Assembly (NCBI GenBank): GCA_028583605.1
Contig: CM053335.1
Location: forward strand, 14,536,053-14,600,052
DNA: 64,000 nucleotides
Direction: 5' to 3'
Source: Dastarcus helophoroides
Taxonomy: Eukaryota; Arthropoda; Insecta; Coleoptera; Bothrideridae
Shown here: positions 23,860-36,384 of the stretch, in pieces
How the letters are laid out: every line of letters begins with the position of its first letter
Position numbering within the stretch: the stretch's first letter is position 1
Made by a program: the position numbers and the translations under genes
Notes under the pieces: model-generated
Seen by the model: the letters and a program-made list of their open reading frames with translations, nothing else
Told to the model about the DNA's origin: nothing
The model's database searches: none

Positions 23860-23999
23860 CTGAAATATGACTACGTGCTATTTAAATTTATTTAAAACGT
23901 CACCTCATGACAGTTGACAAAATAAGAGGTTAGTTTATTTTACATAGAATAGGAAAAATGAAAAATAGAAGACCTAAATTAGATATAAAATTAAAGAAT

Positions 24000-26870
24000 T
24001 GATTAATCAACTCAATTAATTTAATGAACCGATTCAACAATTGATTAATCGATTCGTTAAATCAATTACTCAATGAATAGTAAAAATCTATTAATCGATT
24101 CAATTAATCAATTTAATGAATCGATTAATTCGGGCGATTAATTTGTTTTAGTTTTTAATGAAAAGCACCATCGTCTAAGAATCGATTATATTTAGGCGAT
24201 TAATCGATTTTTCAATTTTTGTTGAAACAGATTCCCCTTTTCCTTAAAAGTGTTTGAAATCGATTAATCGAAAACTGTCAACTCATTGAATCCATTAATC
24301 GATAAATAATAATAAGAATCGATTAATCGATTCAATGAATCGACAATTTTCGATCTATCGATTTTAAACACTTTTGAAGAAAAGGGGAATCAGTTTCAAT
24401 GAATTCGATTCGATTCAATTCGTTGAATCAATTACTCAATGAATAACAAAAATCTATTAATTGATTCAATTAATTATTTTAATGAATCGATTAATTTGGG
24501 TGATTAGTTGGTTTTAGTTCTTAATGAAAAGCAGAATCGCTTAAAAATCGATTATATTTAGGTGATTAATCGATTTTTCAATTTTTGTTGAAACCGATTC
24601 CCCTTTTCCTTAAAAGTGTTTGAAATCGATTAATCGAAAACTGTCAACTCATTGAATCCATTAATCGATCAATAATAATAAGAATCGATTAATCGATTCA
24701 ATGAATCGACAATTTTCGATCTATCGATTTTAAACACTTTTAAAGAAAAGGGGAATCGGTTTCAATGAATTCGATTCGATTCAATTCGTTGAATCAATTA
24801 CTCAATGAATCATAAAAATCTATTAATCGATTCAATTAATTATTTTAATGAATCGATTAATTTGGGTGATTAGTTGGTTTTAGTTCTTAATGAAAAGCAG
24901 AATCGCTTAAAAATCGATTATATTTAGGCGATTAATCGATTTTTCAATTTTTGTTGAAACCGATTCCCCTTTTCCTTAAAAGTGTTTGAAATCGATTAAT
25001 CGAAAACTGTCAACTCATTGAATCCATCAATCGATCAATAATAATAAGAATCGATTAATCGATTCAATGAATCGACAATTTTCGATCTATCGATTTTAAA
25101 CACTTTTAAAGAAAAGGGGAATCGGTTTCAATGAATTCGATTCGATTCAATTCGTTGAATCAATTACTCAATGAATAATAAAAATCTATTAATCGATTCA
25201 ATTAATTATTTTAATGAATCGATTAATTTGGGTGATTAGTTGGTTTTAGTTCTTAATGAAAAGCAGAATCGCTTAAAAATCGATTATATTTAGGCGATTA
25301 ATCGATTTTTCAATTTTTGTTGAAACCGATTCCCCTTTTCCTTAAAAGTGTTTGAAATCGATTAATCGAAAACTGTCAACTCATTGAATCCATCAATCGA
25401 TCAATAATAATAAGAATCGATTAATCGATTCAATGAATCGACAATTTTCGATCTATCGATTTTAAACACTTTTAAAGAAAAGGGGAATCAGTTTCAATGA
25501 ATTCGATTCGATTCAATTCGTTGAATCAATTACTCAATGAATAACAAAAATCTATTAATTGATTCAATTAATTATTTTAATGAATCGATTAATTTGGGTG
25601 ATTAGTTGGTTTTAGTTCTTAATGAAAAGCAGAATCGCTTAAAAATCGATTATATTTAGGTGATTAATCGATTTTTCAATTTTTGTTGAAACCGATTCCC
25701 CTTTTCCTTAAAAGTGTTTGAAATCGATTAATCGAAAACTGTCAACTCATTGAATCCATTAATCGATCAATAATAATAAGAATCGATTAATCGATTCAAT
25801 AAATCAGCAATTTTCGATCTATCGATTTTAAACACTTTTAAAGAAAAGGGGAATCGGTTTCAATGTATTCGATTCGATTCAATTCGTTGAATCAATTACT
25901 CAATGAATAATAAAAATCTATTAATCGATTCAATTAATTATTTTAATGAATCGATTAATTTGGGTGATTAGTTGGTTTTAGTTGTTAATGAAAAGCAGAA
26001 TCGCTTAAAAATCGATTATATTTAGGCGATTAATCGATTTTTCAATTTTTGTTGAAACCGATTCCCCTTTTCCTTAAAAGTGTTTGAAATCGATTAATCG
26101 AAAACTGTCAACTCATTGAATCCATTAATCGATAAATAATAATAAGAATCGATTAATCGATTCAATAAATCGACAATTTTCGATCTATCGATTTTAAACA
26201 CTTTTAAGGAAAAGGGGAATCGGTTTCAATGAATTCGATTCGATTCAATTCGTTGAATCAATTACTCAATGAATAATAAAAATCTATTAATCGATTCAAT
26301 TAATTATTTTAATGAATCGATTAATTTGGGCGATTAGTTGGTTTTAGTTCTTAATGAAAAGCAGAATCGCTTAAAAATCGATTATATTTAGGCGATTAAT
26401 CGATTTTTCAATTTTTGTTGAAACCGATTCCCCTTTTCCTTAAAAGTGTTTGAAATCGATTAATCGAAAACTGTCAACTCATTGAATCCATTAATCGATC
26501 AATAATAATAAGAATCGATTAATCGATTCAATAAATCGACAATTTTTGATCTATCGATTTTAAACACTTTTAAAGAAAAGGGGAATCGGTTTCAATGAAT
26601 TCGATTCGATTCAATTCCTTGAATCAATTACTCAATGAATAATAAAAATCTATTAATTGATTCAATTAATTATTTTAATGAATCGATTAATTTGGGTGAT
26701 TAGTTGTTTTTAGTTCTTAATGAAAAGCAGAATCGCTTAAAAATCGATTATATTTAGGCGATTAATCGCTTTTGCAATTTTTATTGAAACCAATTCCCCC
26801 TTTCCTTAAGTGTTTGAAATCGATTGATCGAAAATTGTCGACTCGTTGAATCGATTAATCGATGAATAAT
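24000..26870 (+). repeat. 366-bp palindromic tandem repeat, ~8 copies
   Basis: GTTTTAG landmarks at 24144, 24511, 24877, 25243, 25609, 25975, 26341 and 26706 give spacings of 367, 366, 366, 366, 366, 366 and 365 bp. Copies are nearly identical, differing by scattered substitutions. Each contains a long imperfect inverted repeat. In one copy, 24590-24763 runs from GAAACCGATTCCCCTTTTCC to its complement AAAAGGGGAATCGGTTTC, around an AATAATAATAA centre. The unit equals about two nucleosome lengths. Confidence 0.95.
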
Positions 26871-27406
26871 AATAAGAATCGATTAATAATAATAATCGAT
26901 GAATCTATTCAAATAATTTAATGAATTGATTCAATAATCGGTTAATCCATTCATTGAATCAATTACTCAATGAATAATAAAAATCTATTAATCGATTCAG
27001 TTAATCAATTTAATGAATCGATTAATTTGGGCGATTAGTCGGTTTTAATTCTCAATGAAAAGCGGAATCGCTTAAAAATCGATTATATTTAGTCGACTCA
27101 TTGAATCGATTAATCGATGAATAATAATAAGAATCGATTAATAATAATAATAATCGATTAATCTATTCAAATAATTCAATGAATAATAAAAATCTATTAA
27201 TCGATTCAATTAATCAATTTAATGAATCAATTAATTTGGGGATTAATTAGTTTTAGTTTTTAATGAAAAAAAAATTAATGTAATGAATCCATTTAACAAT
27301 CGATTAATTGATTCGTTGAATCAATTACTTAATGTATAATAAAAATCTATTAATCGATTCAATTAATCAATTTAATGATTTGGGCGATTAAATGGTTTTA
27401 ATTCTT

Positions 27407-27505
27407 GTTTTTTTCAATTTATTTAACATTTCTTGGGCCGAAGAAATGTTAAATAAATTGAAAAAAACATAATATTTCCGGTCAATAAGGGTCTACCATG
27501 AAGAG
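27407..27505. mobile_element. Perfect 28-bp hairpin plus partial copy of the inverted-repeat element
   Basis: 27407-27434 and 27441-27468 are exact reverse complements (28 bp each) around a 6-nt loop GGGCCG. The right arm continues into CATAATATTTCCGGTCAATA and a TCTACCATGAAG end. That is the inner half of the terminal repeat of the element at 22839-23859. So two element ends meet head to head here inside satellite C. Confidence 0.85.
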
Positions 27506-29189
27506 TTTTAATTCTTATTGAAAAGCAGAATCGCCTAAAAATCGATTATATTTAGGCGATTAATCAATTTTTATTAAAACGGATTCTCCTTTTACTTAAG
27601 TGATTAAAATCGATTGATCGAAAATTGTCGACTCGTTGAATCGATTAATCAATGAATAATAATAATAATAATCGATTAATAACAATAATAAAAATAATCG
27701 ATTAATCTATTCAAATAATTTAATGAAACGATTCATTGAATAATAAAAATCTATTAATCGATTCAATTAATCAATTTAATGAATCAATTAATTTGGGCGA
27801 TTAATTAGTTTTAGTTTTTAATAAAAAGCAGAATCGCCTAAAAAGCGATTATATTTAGGCGATCCATCGATTTTTCAATTCTTTATTGAAACCTATTCCC
27901 CTTTTCTTTTAAAGTGTTTAAAACCGATTGATCGAAAATTGTCGACTCATTGATTTGCGATGAATAAGAATACTAAGGATCGATTAATAGATTCAATTAA
28001 TCAAATAAATCTTTTCAACAATCGATTAATCGATTCATTGAATTGATTACTCAATGAATAATAAAAATCTATTAATAGATTCAATTAATCAATTTAATGA
28101 ATCGATTAATTTGGGCAATTAATTGACTTAGTTTTTAATGAAAAGCAGAATCGCCTAAAAACCGATTATATTTAGGCGATTAATCGATTTTTCAATTCTT
28201 TGCTGAAACCGATTCTCCTTTTCTTTAAGTGTTTAAGATCGATTGATCGAAAATTGTGGCTTATTCATTAAATCGATTAATCCATGAATAATAACAATCG
28301 ATTAATCGACAAATAATCATAAAAATCGATTACTCGATTAATAACAATAAGAATCGACTAATCGATTCAATTAATCAATTTAATGAAACGATTAATTTGG
28401 TCGATTAATTGGTTTTAGCTTTTAATGAATAGTAGAATCGCCTAAAAATCGAATATATTTAGGCGATTAATCGATTTTTCAATTCTTTGGTGAAACCGAT
28501 TCCCCTTTTCTTTAAAAGTGCTTAAAATCGATTGATCAAAAATTGTTGACTCTTTAAATCAGTTAATCGATTAATAATAATAAGAATCGATTAATCGATT
28601 CAATGAGTCGACAATTTTTGATCCATCGATTTTAAATACTTTTAAAGAAAAGGGGAGACGGTTTCAATAAATCGATTAATCGATGAATAATAAAAAGAAT
28701 CGATTAATCGATTCCATTAACCAATTCAATGAATCGATTCAACAATCGATTAATCGATTCGTTAAATTAAGTACTCAATGAATAATAAAAATCTATTAAT
28801 CGATTCAATTAATCAATTTAAGGAGTCGATTAATATGTGCGATTAGTTGGTTTTAATTCGTAATAAAAAGCAGAATCGCCTAAAAATCGATTATATTTAG
28901 GCGATTAATCGATTCTTCAATTTTTATTGAAAGGGATTCCCCTTTTCTTTAAAAGTGTTTAAAACAGATAGATCGAAAATTGCCGACTCATTGAATCGAT
29001 TAATCGATGAATAATAATTATAAGAATCGATTAATCGATTCAATGAGTCGACAACTTTCGATCAATCGATTTTAAACACTTTTAAAGAATAAAGGAATCG
29101 GTTTCAATGAATCGATTAATCGATTCCATTAAATAATTTCATGAATCGATTCAACAACCGATTTATCGATTCGTTGAATCAATTACTCA

Positions 29190-29193
<4 letters not shown>

Positions 29194-29280
<87 letters not shown>

Positions 29281-29283
29281 TAT
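29194..29283 (+). repeat. (AAT)n microsatellite
   Basis: About 30 units of AAT/TAA with a single TATTAA interruption near 29220 and a TATTAATTTA exit. Shorter AATAATAAT runs (3-5 units) occur in most family C modules, and this is an expanded instance. Confidence 0.95.
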
Positions 29284-30209
29284 TAATTTATTCAATTAAT
29301 CAGTTTAGTGAATCGATTAATTTGGGCAATTAATTGGTTTTAGTTCTTAATGAAAAGCAAAATCGCCTAAAAATCGATTATATTTAGGCAATTAATCGAT
29401 TTTTCAATTCTTCATTTAAATCGGTTCCCCTTTTCTTTAAGTGTTTAAAATCGATTGATCGAAAATTGTCGATTCATTGAAATGATTAATCGATAAATAA
29501 TAATAAAAATCAATTAATCGATAAATAATAATAAGAACTGATTAATCGATGAATAATAATGAGAAACAGTTAATCGATTCCATTAATTAATTCAATGAAT
29601 CGATTAATTGGTTTTAGTTCATAATGAAAAGCAGAACCGCCTAAAAATCAAATATATTTAGGCAATTGATCGATTTTTCAACTCTTCATTTAAATCGGTT
29701 CCCCTTTTCTTTAAGTGTTTAAAATCGATTGATCGAAAATTGTCGACTCATTAAATCGATTAATCGATGAATAATAATAATAACAATCGATTAATCGATT
29801 AGTAATAATAAGAATCGATTAATCGATTAATTATAAGAATCGATTAATTAATTCCAATGATTCAACAATCGATGAATCGATTCGTTGAATCGATTACTCA
29901 ATGAATAATAAAAATATATTAATCGATTCAATTAATCAATTTAATGAATCGATTCAACAATAAATTAATCGATTCACGAATCGATTAATTAAATAAGGGT
30001 AATAATTGATTAATCGATCCAATTAATCAATTAGTTGATTCAATGAGTCGATTAATCGATTATTGAATGGATAAATTGATTCAATAAATCATTAATCCAT
30101 TCATCCTATCGATTAATGAATATATTGATTCATCGGATCAATTAATTGAATCAACGAATCGATTGGATCAGTTAATTAATTAATCGATTCAATAAATAGA
30201 TTAATTCAT

Positions 30210-30600
30210 TCATCGGATGGTGATTTCACCAATGAATCGATTAATCATCCCAAAAATGATTGACAAAAAGTGTTCCTTTAAATTCAAATCAAATCAAATC
30301 ATAATAATAATAATAATAATAGTTAAAAATGTTAATATTTTATTCAGGTCCATCCATTTGATAATTAAAAATTTTCGGCTAATGGCTGTTGGTAATTTTA
30401 AAGAAAATTTTCTTTTCTATAAAAATCGATTCAATGAATCGATTAATTATTCCAAAAATGATTAATAAAAAGTTTTCCTTTAAAAATGATTCAAATCAAT
30501 TAATAGCTAAAAATGATTATATTTTATTGAAATCGATTCTTCTATTTGATAATTAAAATTTTTCGGTTAATGGATGCTAAGAATTTTAAAGAAAACAATT
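30210..30600 (+). repeat. ~220-bp tandem duplication at the edge of family C
   Basis: CCAAAAATGATTGACAAAAA at about 30250 and CCAAAAATGATTAATAAAAA at about 30451 begin two similar segments. Each continues through a TTTGATAATTAAAA block, a TTTTCGGCTAATGG/TTTTCGGTTAATGG block and TTTTAAAGAAAA. The copies are moderately diverged. Confidence 0.75.
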
Positions 30601-30689
30601 TTTTTCCATAAACACAGCCTATTTATGAGCGATTAATCGATTTATTTTATCAACTTTTTTCAAGTAATCGATTTTAAGTATTTTTACGG

Positions 30690-31400
30690 AAAAATAATCA
30701 ATTTTACCGGCGATTTTCGATTTAAAACATTTTTAAAAAGAGAATCGGTTTCGATTAAATTCTATCACTTTTTACAGATTAATTGATTTTCAGCATTTTG
30801 AAAGAAAAAAAAAACGATCAAAACAGAAAGCGAAGAATCACTGGAAGGAATTTAAAATTTGCGATCAATCGGTTTTGAGCATTTTTTTAAATGGGGTCGA
30901 TTTCACTGAAAAATTTTCTGTCCTATTAAATTTCAGTATTTTAAAAGAAAAGAAGTTAAATTTTAGTATGAATCGATCATTTTTGGCCAATTGATTGATT
31001 CGGTAGATCGAAACTTTTCAATAAGTTAACTTTGAGAGTTTTTAAGGAAAAATAATAATCGATTTTACCGACGATATTCGATTTAATCGATTTGAAACAT
31101 TTTTGAAAAGAGAATCGTTTCCAATTAAATTCGATTGCTTTTTAGAGATTAATCGATTTTCAGCATTTTTAAAGGAAAAAAAACGATCAAAACAGAAAGC
31201 GAAGAATCACTCGAAACAATTTAAAATTTGCGATCAATCGGTTTTGAGCATTTTTTTAAATGGGGTCAATTTCACTGAAAAATTTTCTGTCCTATTAAAT
31301 TTCAGTATTTTAAAAGAAAAGAAGTTAAATTTTAGTATGAATCGATCATTTTTGGCCAATTAATTGATTCGGTAGATCGAAACTTTTCAGTAACTTAATT
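30690..31400 (+). repeat. 369-bp tandem duplication
   Basis: Two adjacent copies, landmark TTTCACTGAAAAATTTTCTG at 30901 and 31270 (369 bp apart). They also share GATCAAAACAGAAAGCGAAG and AGAAGTTAAATTTTAGTATG. Similarity is high, so the duplication is recent relative to the surrounding decayed copies. Confidence 0.9.
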
Positions 31401-32050
31401 TTGAGAATTTTTAAGAAAATAAATCGGTTCCAATAAAATCTGATCATTTTTGGGAGATTTAGGTTTTAACGATATTTTACAGAAAATATAACCAATTTCA
31501 AGAAAATTCGAAGTTTTCGCTGAAAATAATCGATTTGATGAATTAAAAATTTTCAAGCAAACAACGTTGGGAATAAAAAAAAGAATTTGTTTCTATAAAA
31601 GTGGTCCATCCTAATTCATTGTGTCAATACTGTTCTACTTATTTTAGGTATTTTTTAAAGAAAAAAAAATCCCAATAAAAATGCATGAATCAATTTAAAA
31701 TAATAAAAAAAGAATCTATTTCAATAAAAATTAACTTCTTTTGGCGATTAATCGCTTTAGTAAATCGATCATTTTCGGTTAATCAATTTACAGCGTTTTA
31801 AAAAAAAATAGAATCGATACTCATAAACATCGATGATTTTGGGGTAATTAATCGAAAAGATGAATTTCTCGATTAAAAAGAAAATATGAAATTCTCGAGA
31901 GCATTTTAAAGGAAGAATGATCTCTTCCAATAAGGATTTTTGGTTTTAAATGTTTAAAAAAGAAACGCCGAATTGCGAAATGTATAAAATTTTTTTAATA
32001 AAACAAAATTGATTTTAATAAAATTAATTTTCTAGGGGCGACTAATCGAT

Positions 32051-32883
32051 TTTCAACATATTTAAAGAAAAAATCGATCTCATTCAAAATCGATCCCTTT
32101 TTGGGACGACTAATTCGATGAATCAAAAATTTTCAATTATTTCGATCGCGATTTTAATCATTAACAAAATTCGTCTCTTTTGAGGTCTAAATTTTTAAAT
32201 ATTTCGCTCTTTTCGTCTGTGTTTCGCTTTGGCTTTGAGGCATTAAACTGTCGAAATAAATTGCTCCTTTTCGGCACAATTATTGCTTCTAGCTGTCATA
32301 CGATACGCGTTGCACATGTGAAACGCCAATTTCCTGTTCTAATTACCTTCTGACCTTCTCCTTCTCGGAATCTGTTTACGTATTTGCCCATGAAATATGG
32401 TCTAGTGCCTGCGAAATACATATCGCATATGTGACAGTTAATCGTATTTTTACTGCCCCTTGTGCAGCCAAACGAACGCAAGAAATAACCATTTTGACTA
32501 GAAAAAGTTTGGAAATGTCTTTTATAAAATGTTGTCGAAATTTCCTCTTAGAATTTTAAATTTGGACTTCCCTGTATCAAAAAAATAATGTCGAAATTTC
32601 ATATTTTTTTAGAAATCTCAACCTTTTCGAAAATCTGACTTATAAAGCACAAAATGTCGCATTTTTTTAATTTCAGGTTAACACATTTTTATGTATTACG
32701 ACGAAAAAAATCTGAAAACTGCCATTGAGAGAAGTAACGTGAAAAAAATTAGGCAGTCAATGCGCCTAAAAGTGTTCACTTGAAAAATTCTATTTCCAAA
32801 TAGTTCGAATTGAGAAATTTCATTTTTTGCATTTTTTTGGTTCAAATTTTCAAAAATTCTTTCTGATTCGTTTACTTTATTTG
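32051..32883. other. AT-rich unique DNA, no gene seen
   Basis: A minus-strand frame of 61 codons (32296-32481) lies in somewhat GC-richer DNA but has no recognisable motif or flanking splice sites. Remainder is AT-rich, with words like those at 38-40 kb. Confidence 0.5.
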
Positions 32884-33043
32884 ACTACTGATTTTTTTAC
32901 TTTACTACTGATTTTTTTACTTTGCTACTGATTTTTTTACTTTGCTACTGATTTTTTTACTTTACTACTGATTTTTTTACTTTGCTACTGATTTTTTTAC
33001 TTTACTAATGATTTTTTTACTTTACTAATGATTTTTTTACTTC
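32884..33043 (+). repeat. 20-bp minisatellite, 8 copies
   Basis: CTACTGATTTTTTTACTTTG/A is repeated eight times head to tail. The last copies change CTACTG to CTAATG. Copies alternate between a TTTA and a TTTG ending. Confidence 0.97.
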
Positions 33044-35094
33044 AGTCAGTTTCTCCTCCCCTAGTACACATGTTTACGTATCACAATCAAAATTTGCTTA
33101 TAGGAAGCATCGAGGATCGATATTATTTAATTATTTAAATGGCGCATAACAGAATAATCAAATCGTTTACCCGATTTGCATAAAAAGAGCATTTGGTTGT
33201 TAATAATTCACAAAAAAAACTTTTACTTTCCCAATAAACACCGATAAGGTGAATTTTCAAAGAACGAAGTGAAATGCGCATTATGAATATTTATCGCTAA
33301 AAAAAAATAAAATAATACTTTCTATCGATCGCGTATGTAAAATTTTGTTTTATTAGCGGCGAAATCCGATTCTAATTTGAAACGTCGGCAGATAAAAATC
33401 TATTTTCAGTTAGGATGGAACGAACTCATGCACCTTTATGTCTCTTAGGTAATTTAGGATCCTTAACGGTCGAAATTAGAAGCCAGCTAAGGCTCATAAA
33501 AATTGTCGGGATGTTCATAAAAATTATACCAAAATAATAAAAGATGCCGCAGCTGCGAGTCGAGTATTAATTTTGTATTATATCCTCGACTAACAGAAAG
33601 CAAAGTCTAATTAAAAACCAAAACATATGCTTTAAATTACGCGATAAATAATCCTTTGGACATATAATTACATTTGCTTGTGTAATTGGAGTTAAAGAAA
33701 TTCGATGTTCTCTGTGATTTGATTGGCTCGGGATTCCAATGAAATAAATTTTTTGATTCAAGAAAACGAAATCAGTTCAGCCAATTTAAAAACTCTTTTT
33801 AATTTTGGATAGTTTGAGGTGTTATTGGGTAGAAGTCGAGGGTAATAGCTTGACTACAATACAATTGGGCCTGTCCAAAATATGTCATTAAATCACCATT
33901 AGGTGGACTACAACGTGACGAAAATTAAATAAATTAATGTATATAAACGCATCCCGCTGCACTTAACAATTAGAATTGACCCAACATATGTTATGAATTC
34001 GCTAGGGCCCAACAAGTACTCCTTATTATAAAGCGACAACGACAATTATTAAATTAACTCTCAAAGTGCGCCACAATTGAAATGAATTGTCACTCCAAAC
34101 TTGACAAACGCTTCGATAGTTATTATGACAAATTGGTGCGAGCAAACCAATTTTCTCGTCCACCCGAGGACCCCAGGGATTGAAGGTTTCACGATCTATA
34201 CGGTTCGTAACTGGTACTGGTGGAAATTGTATCAAACGGGAAAAAATAAGAAATTTAAATAATTACCGCATTCGTGACTTACTTGGAAAATAAATTTATA
34301 TTAGAGCAATTCTGGGGGAAGGTAAACGCGGTCAGGCGAGTGCATGATTACGCCCTTTTAGATTCATGCGCCTTATTTAAATACATCTTTCTCTGAACTT
34401 AAAAGATACCGAATTTGATAAATAATTCGACCGTGGCACGCTAAATATTTATGGCCTCCTCAACTGATATACGTCACAGTAGATCATTCTTGTTTATTTT
34501 TATTTTCGACGTGAAATCTTTCGACGAATTATGCAAACTTCGCAATAAACGACGATGGTGCAAGGTCGGGGTTGTCTGGTGGTTTGTACTTACGTACTAC
34601 CTCGTGGTTGAATATTTCTGTCGTACAACAGTTGGTATAGTTGGGTATTTTTAAGGTGTTTCAACCATGTGAACGTCGAAGTGAGGCGTGTTAAGGAACC
34701 ATAAAAGCGTAATAGTTTATCTACGCCGCTTTTCGCTTTTGGATCGATTAGGGCAACGCAATAACGTGGTTTAATGCACCTTGATGTATTTATGTTATGC
34801 ACCTAAACAAATTATTTGGTTCGGTTTTTATAACTATCATGTCTGAAGAGCAATTTGTTTGTTATGTAAATTGTAGTCTTATTACGATAGGCGTTCCTCA
34901 AGATACCTCCTTGAACTGTGAAATGATTTCAATCATATAAAGAAAAAAAAAGTTATTCAATTTCATCAATCTCTAAAACAACATTTTAAGGATCTTTCTA
35001 TTACCCTTTTGGTTTTCAGATTCCTATTCCATGTCTCGAAATATTTATGAATATGCTATAAACTCACTTTCGAAAAATGCAAATTTGTTTAAAC
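33044..35094. other. Unique DNA, no gene identified
   Basis: About 2 kb of non-repetitive, AT-rich sequence. Several 60-70 codon frames occur on both strands (for example 33567-33761 minus, 34026-34235 minus, 34451-34654 plus) without consistent splice boundaries or motifs. Confidence 0.5.
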
Positions 35095-35275
35095 TTTCTA
35101 AAAAGGGTCCCCCCTTTGAACTGTTTTCGTAACGTTAAACTTTCATATCTTCCAAATCAACAGTCGTATCTCTCTGAAGATGAAAGCTTGGCTATCGAAA
35201 AGTATTAGAGCAACCTTTGTTGTGTTTTCTAATCTTTTTTGACTTCATGGGACAAGATTTGTATTTCAATTTTTA
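35095..35275 (+). repeat. Dispersed repeat copy 1 (inverted copy at 48.8 kb)
   Basis: The segment from about 35161 to 35268 (GTATCTCTCTGAAGATGAAA, GGCTATCGAAAAGTATTAGA, AACCTTTGTTGTGTTTTCTA) is the diverged reverse complement of 48820-48922. The match stops on both sides, as expected of an interspersed element of unknown class. There is no coding potential in the shared part. Confidence 0.8.
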
Positions 35276-36380
35276 CGTAATTCAAAAATAAAAATGTGAT
35301 CGTTAAAAGAACCCTCTCATTCAATTCATCTTGCCCTACCCCCCTCTTCCCGTTAGTGAGCCGTCTTACTGGACAGTAGCCCAATTAGCCCTTTAGCAAA
35401 TCCGCCCCTGCTTCTAGCGGACAGAATTATGCTAATGGCGCCTATATCAAAACCTTTTCTTCAGTTTTAAACAGAAAAAATTAGAATTGCCTATTTTAAA
35501 TTTAAGCTTAGATAAAAAAATAATCTTCGTTAATTCATTAACAACTATAATTTTGGGTGAACTGTTTGTAACTTTGGATAGCAGATTAGGTTATTTTTCC
35601 AAGCTTGATAACTCCACCAAAATGTTATTAGAGTGATTAATTTCATTTCAATTTTATTTTTTTAGTTTTTTCTCTTTAAACTGAGTTGTCTAATTTGGAT
35701 ATTTAGAAAGCAAGCATAAAATGTTAAAAGCATTTATTCCAGTATTTTACTCAGCTTCAACTACTTTAATCTTTGGTTTTATTCCTATTATCTGATTAAA
35801 GCAGGCAACGAAATTTAAACTGTTACTCTTTATTCTATACAAACCTGTTTTTCAACTGGAATTATGATCATGGGTAAATCGTACAAATATTCATTAGACT
35901 GTAACTATTTTACGTTTCAAATTTTACTTGTCGAATTTATAAGTAGGAACAAATAGTATCTTCTTTCATGGAATTAATAGCCGCGGAAGCGTATTATTTG
36001 AGGACCTTGTTCCGCACTTTTCCAACGTTCAAGTATTAAATTAACATGTTGCAACAATACCGAATAATCAAACGAATTACCAGAAGAAACAAACTTTCTA
36101 ATATTCTTTCTAAGGTTCTAAGGTAAGCAATTTTTAGGATAATTTAGAATGAATTTTTCTGTATTAAAGTTAAAAATAAGGTTACAGCATGTTGTACACA
36201 TTGGTAATTAGTAACAATACCCGATATTTCGCCAGCTAATCTACCATTATCAAAGTTACTATCCAAAGTAACAAAAAAAAAACCACGAACGCATTTTTGT
36301 TACAATTTGGGGGTCCATATTGATAGTATTTCGCTTTCTTTTGGGTAATTTCGTCAACTTTAATCATTAAATCAAAATTC
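35276..36380. other. AT-rich DNA, nothing recognised
   Basis: Non-repetitive flank before the first purine satellite block. A GC-richer patch at 35330-35460 has no clear open frame. Confidence 0.5.
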
Positions 36381-36384
36381 GGGG

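Larger units (their letters stand above)
23990..32050 (+). repeat. Satellite family C region (ATTAATCGATT-rich)
   Basis: About 8 kb dominated by self-complementary words such as GATTAATCGATT and TTAATCGATTCAATTAATC. Recurring longer modules are GAAAAGCAGAATCGCCTAAA, ATCGATTATATTTAGGCGAT and CCGATTCCCCTTTTCTTTAA. It is highly ordered at 24.0-26.9 kb (366-bp unit) and decays to rearranged copies toward 30 kb. After 30.2 kb it becomes a related but different sequence with its own duplications. No coding exon recognised. Frames at 30217-30465 and 31103-31363 are fortuitous. Confidence 0.9.
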
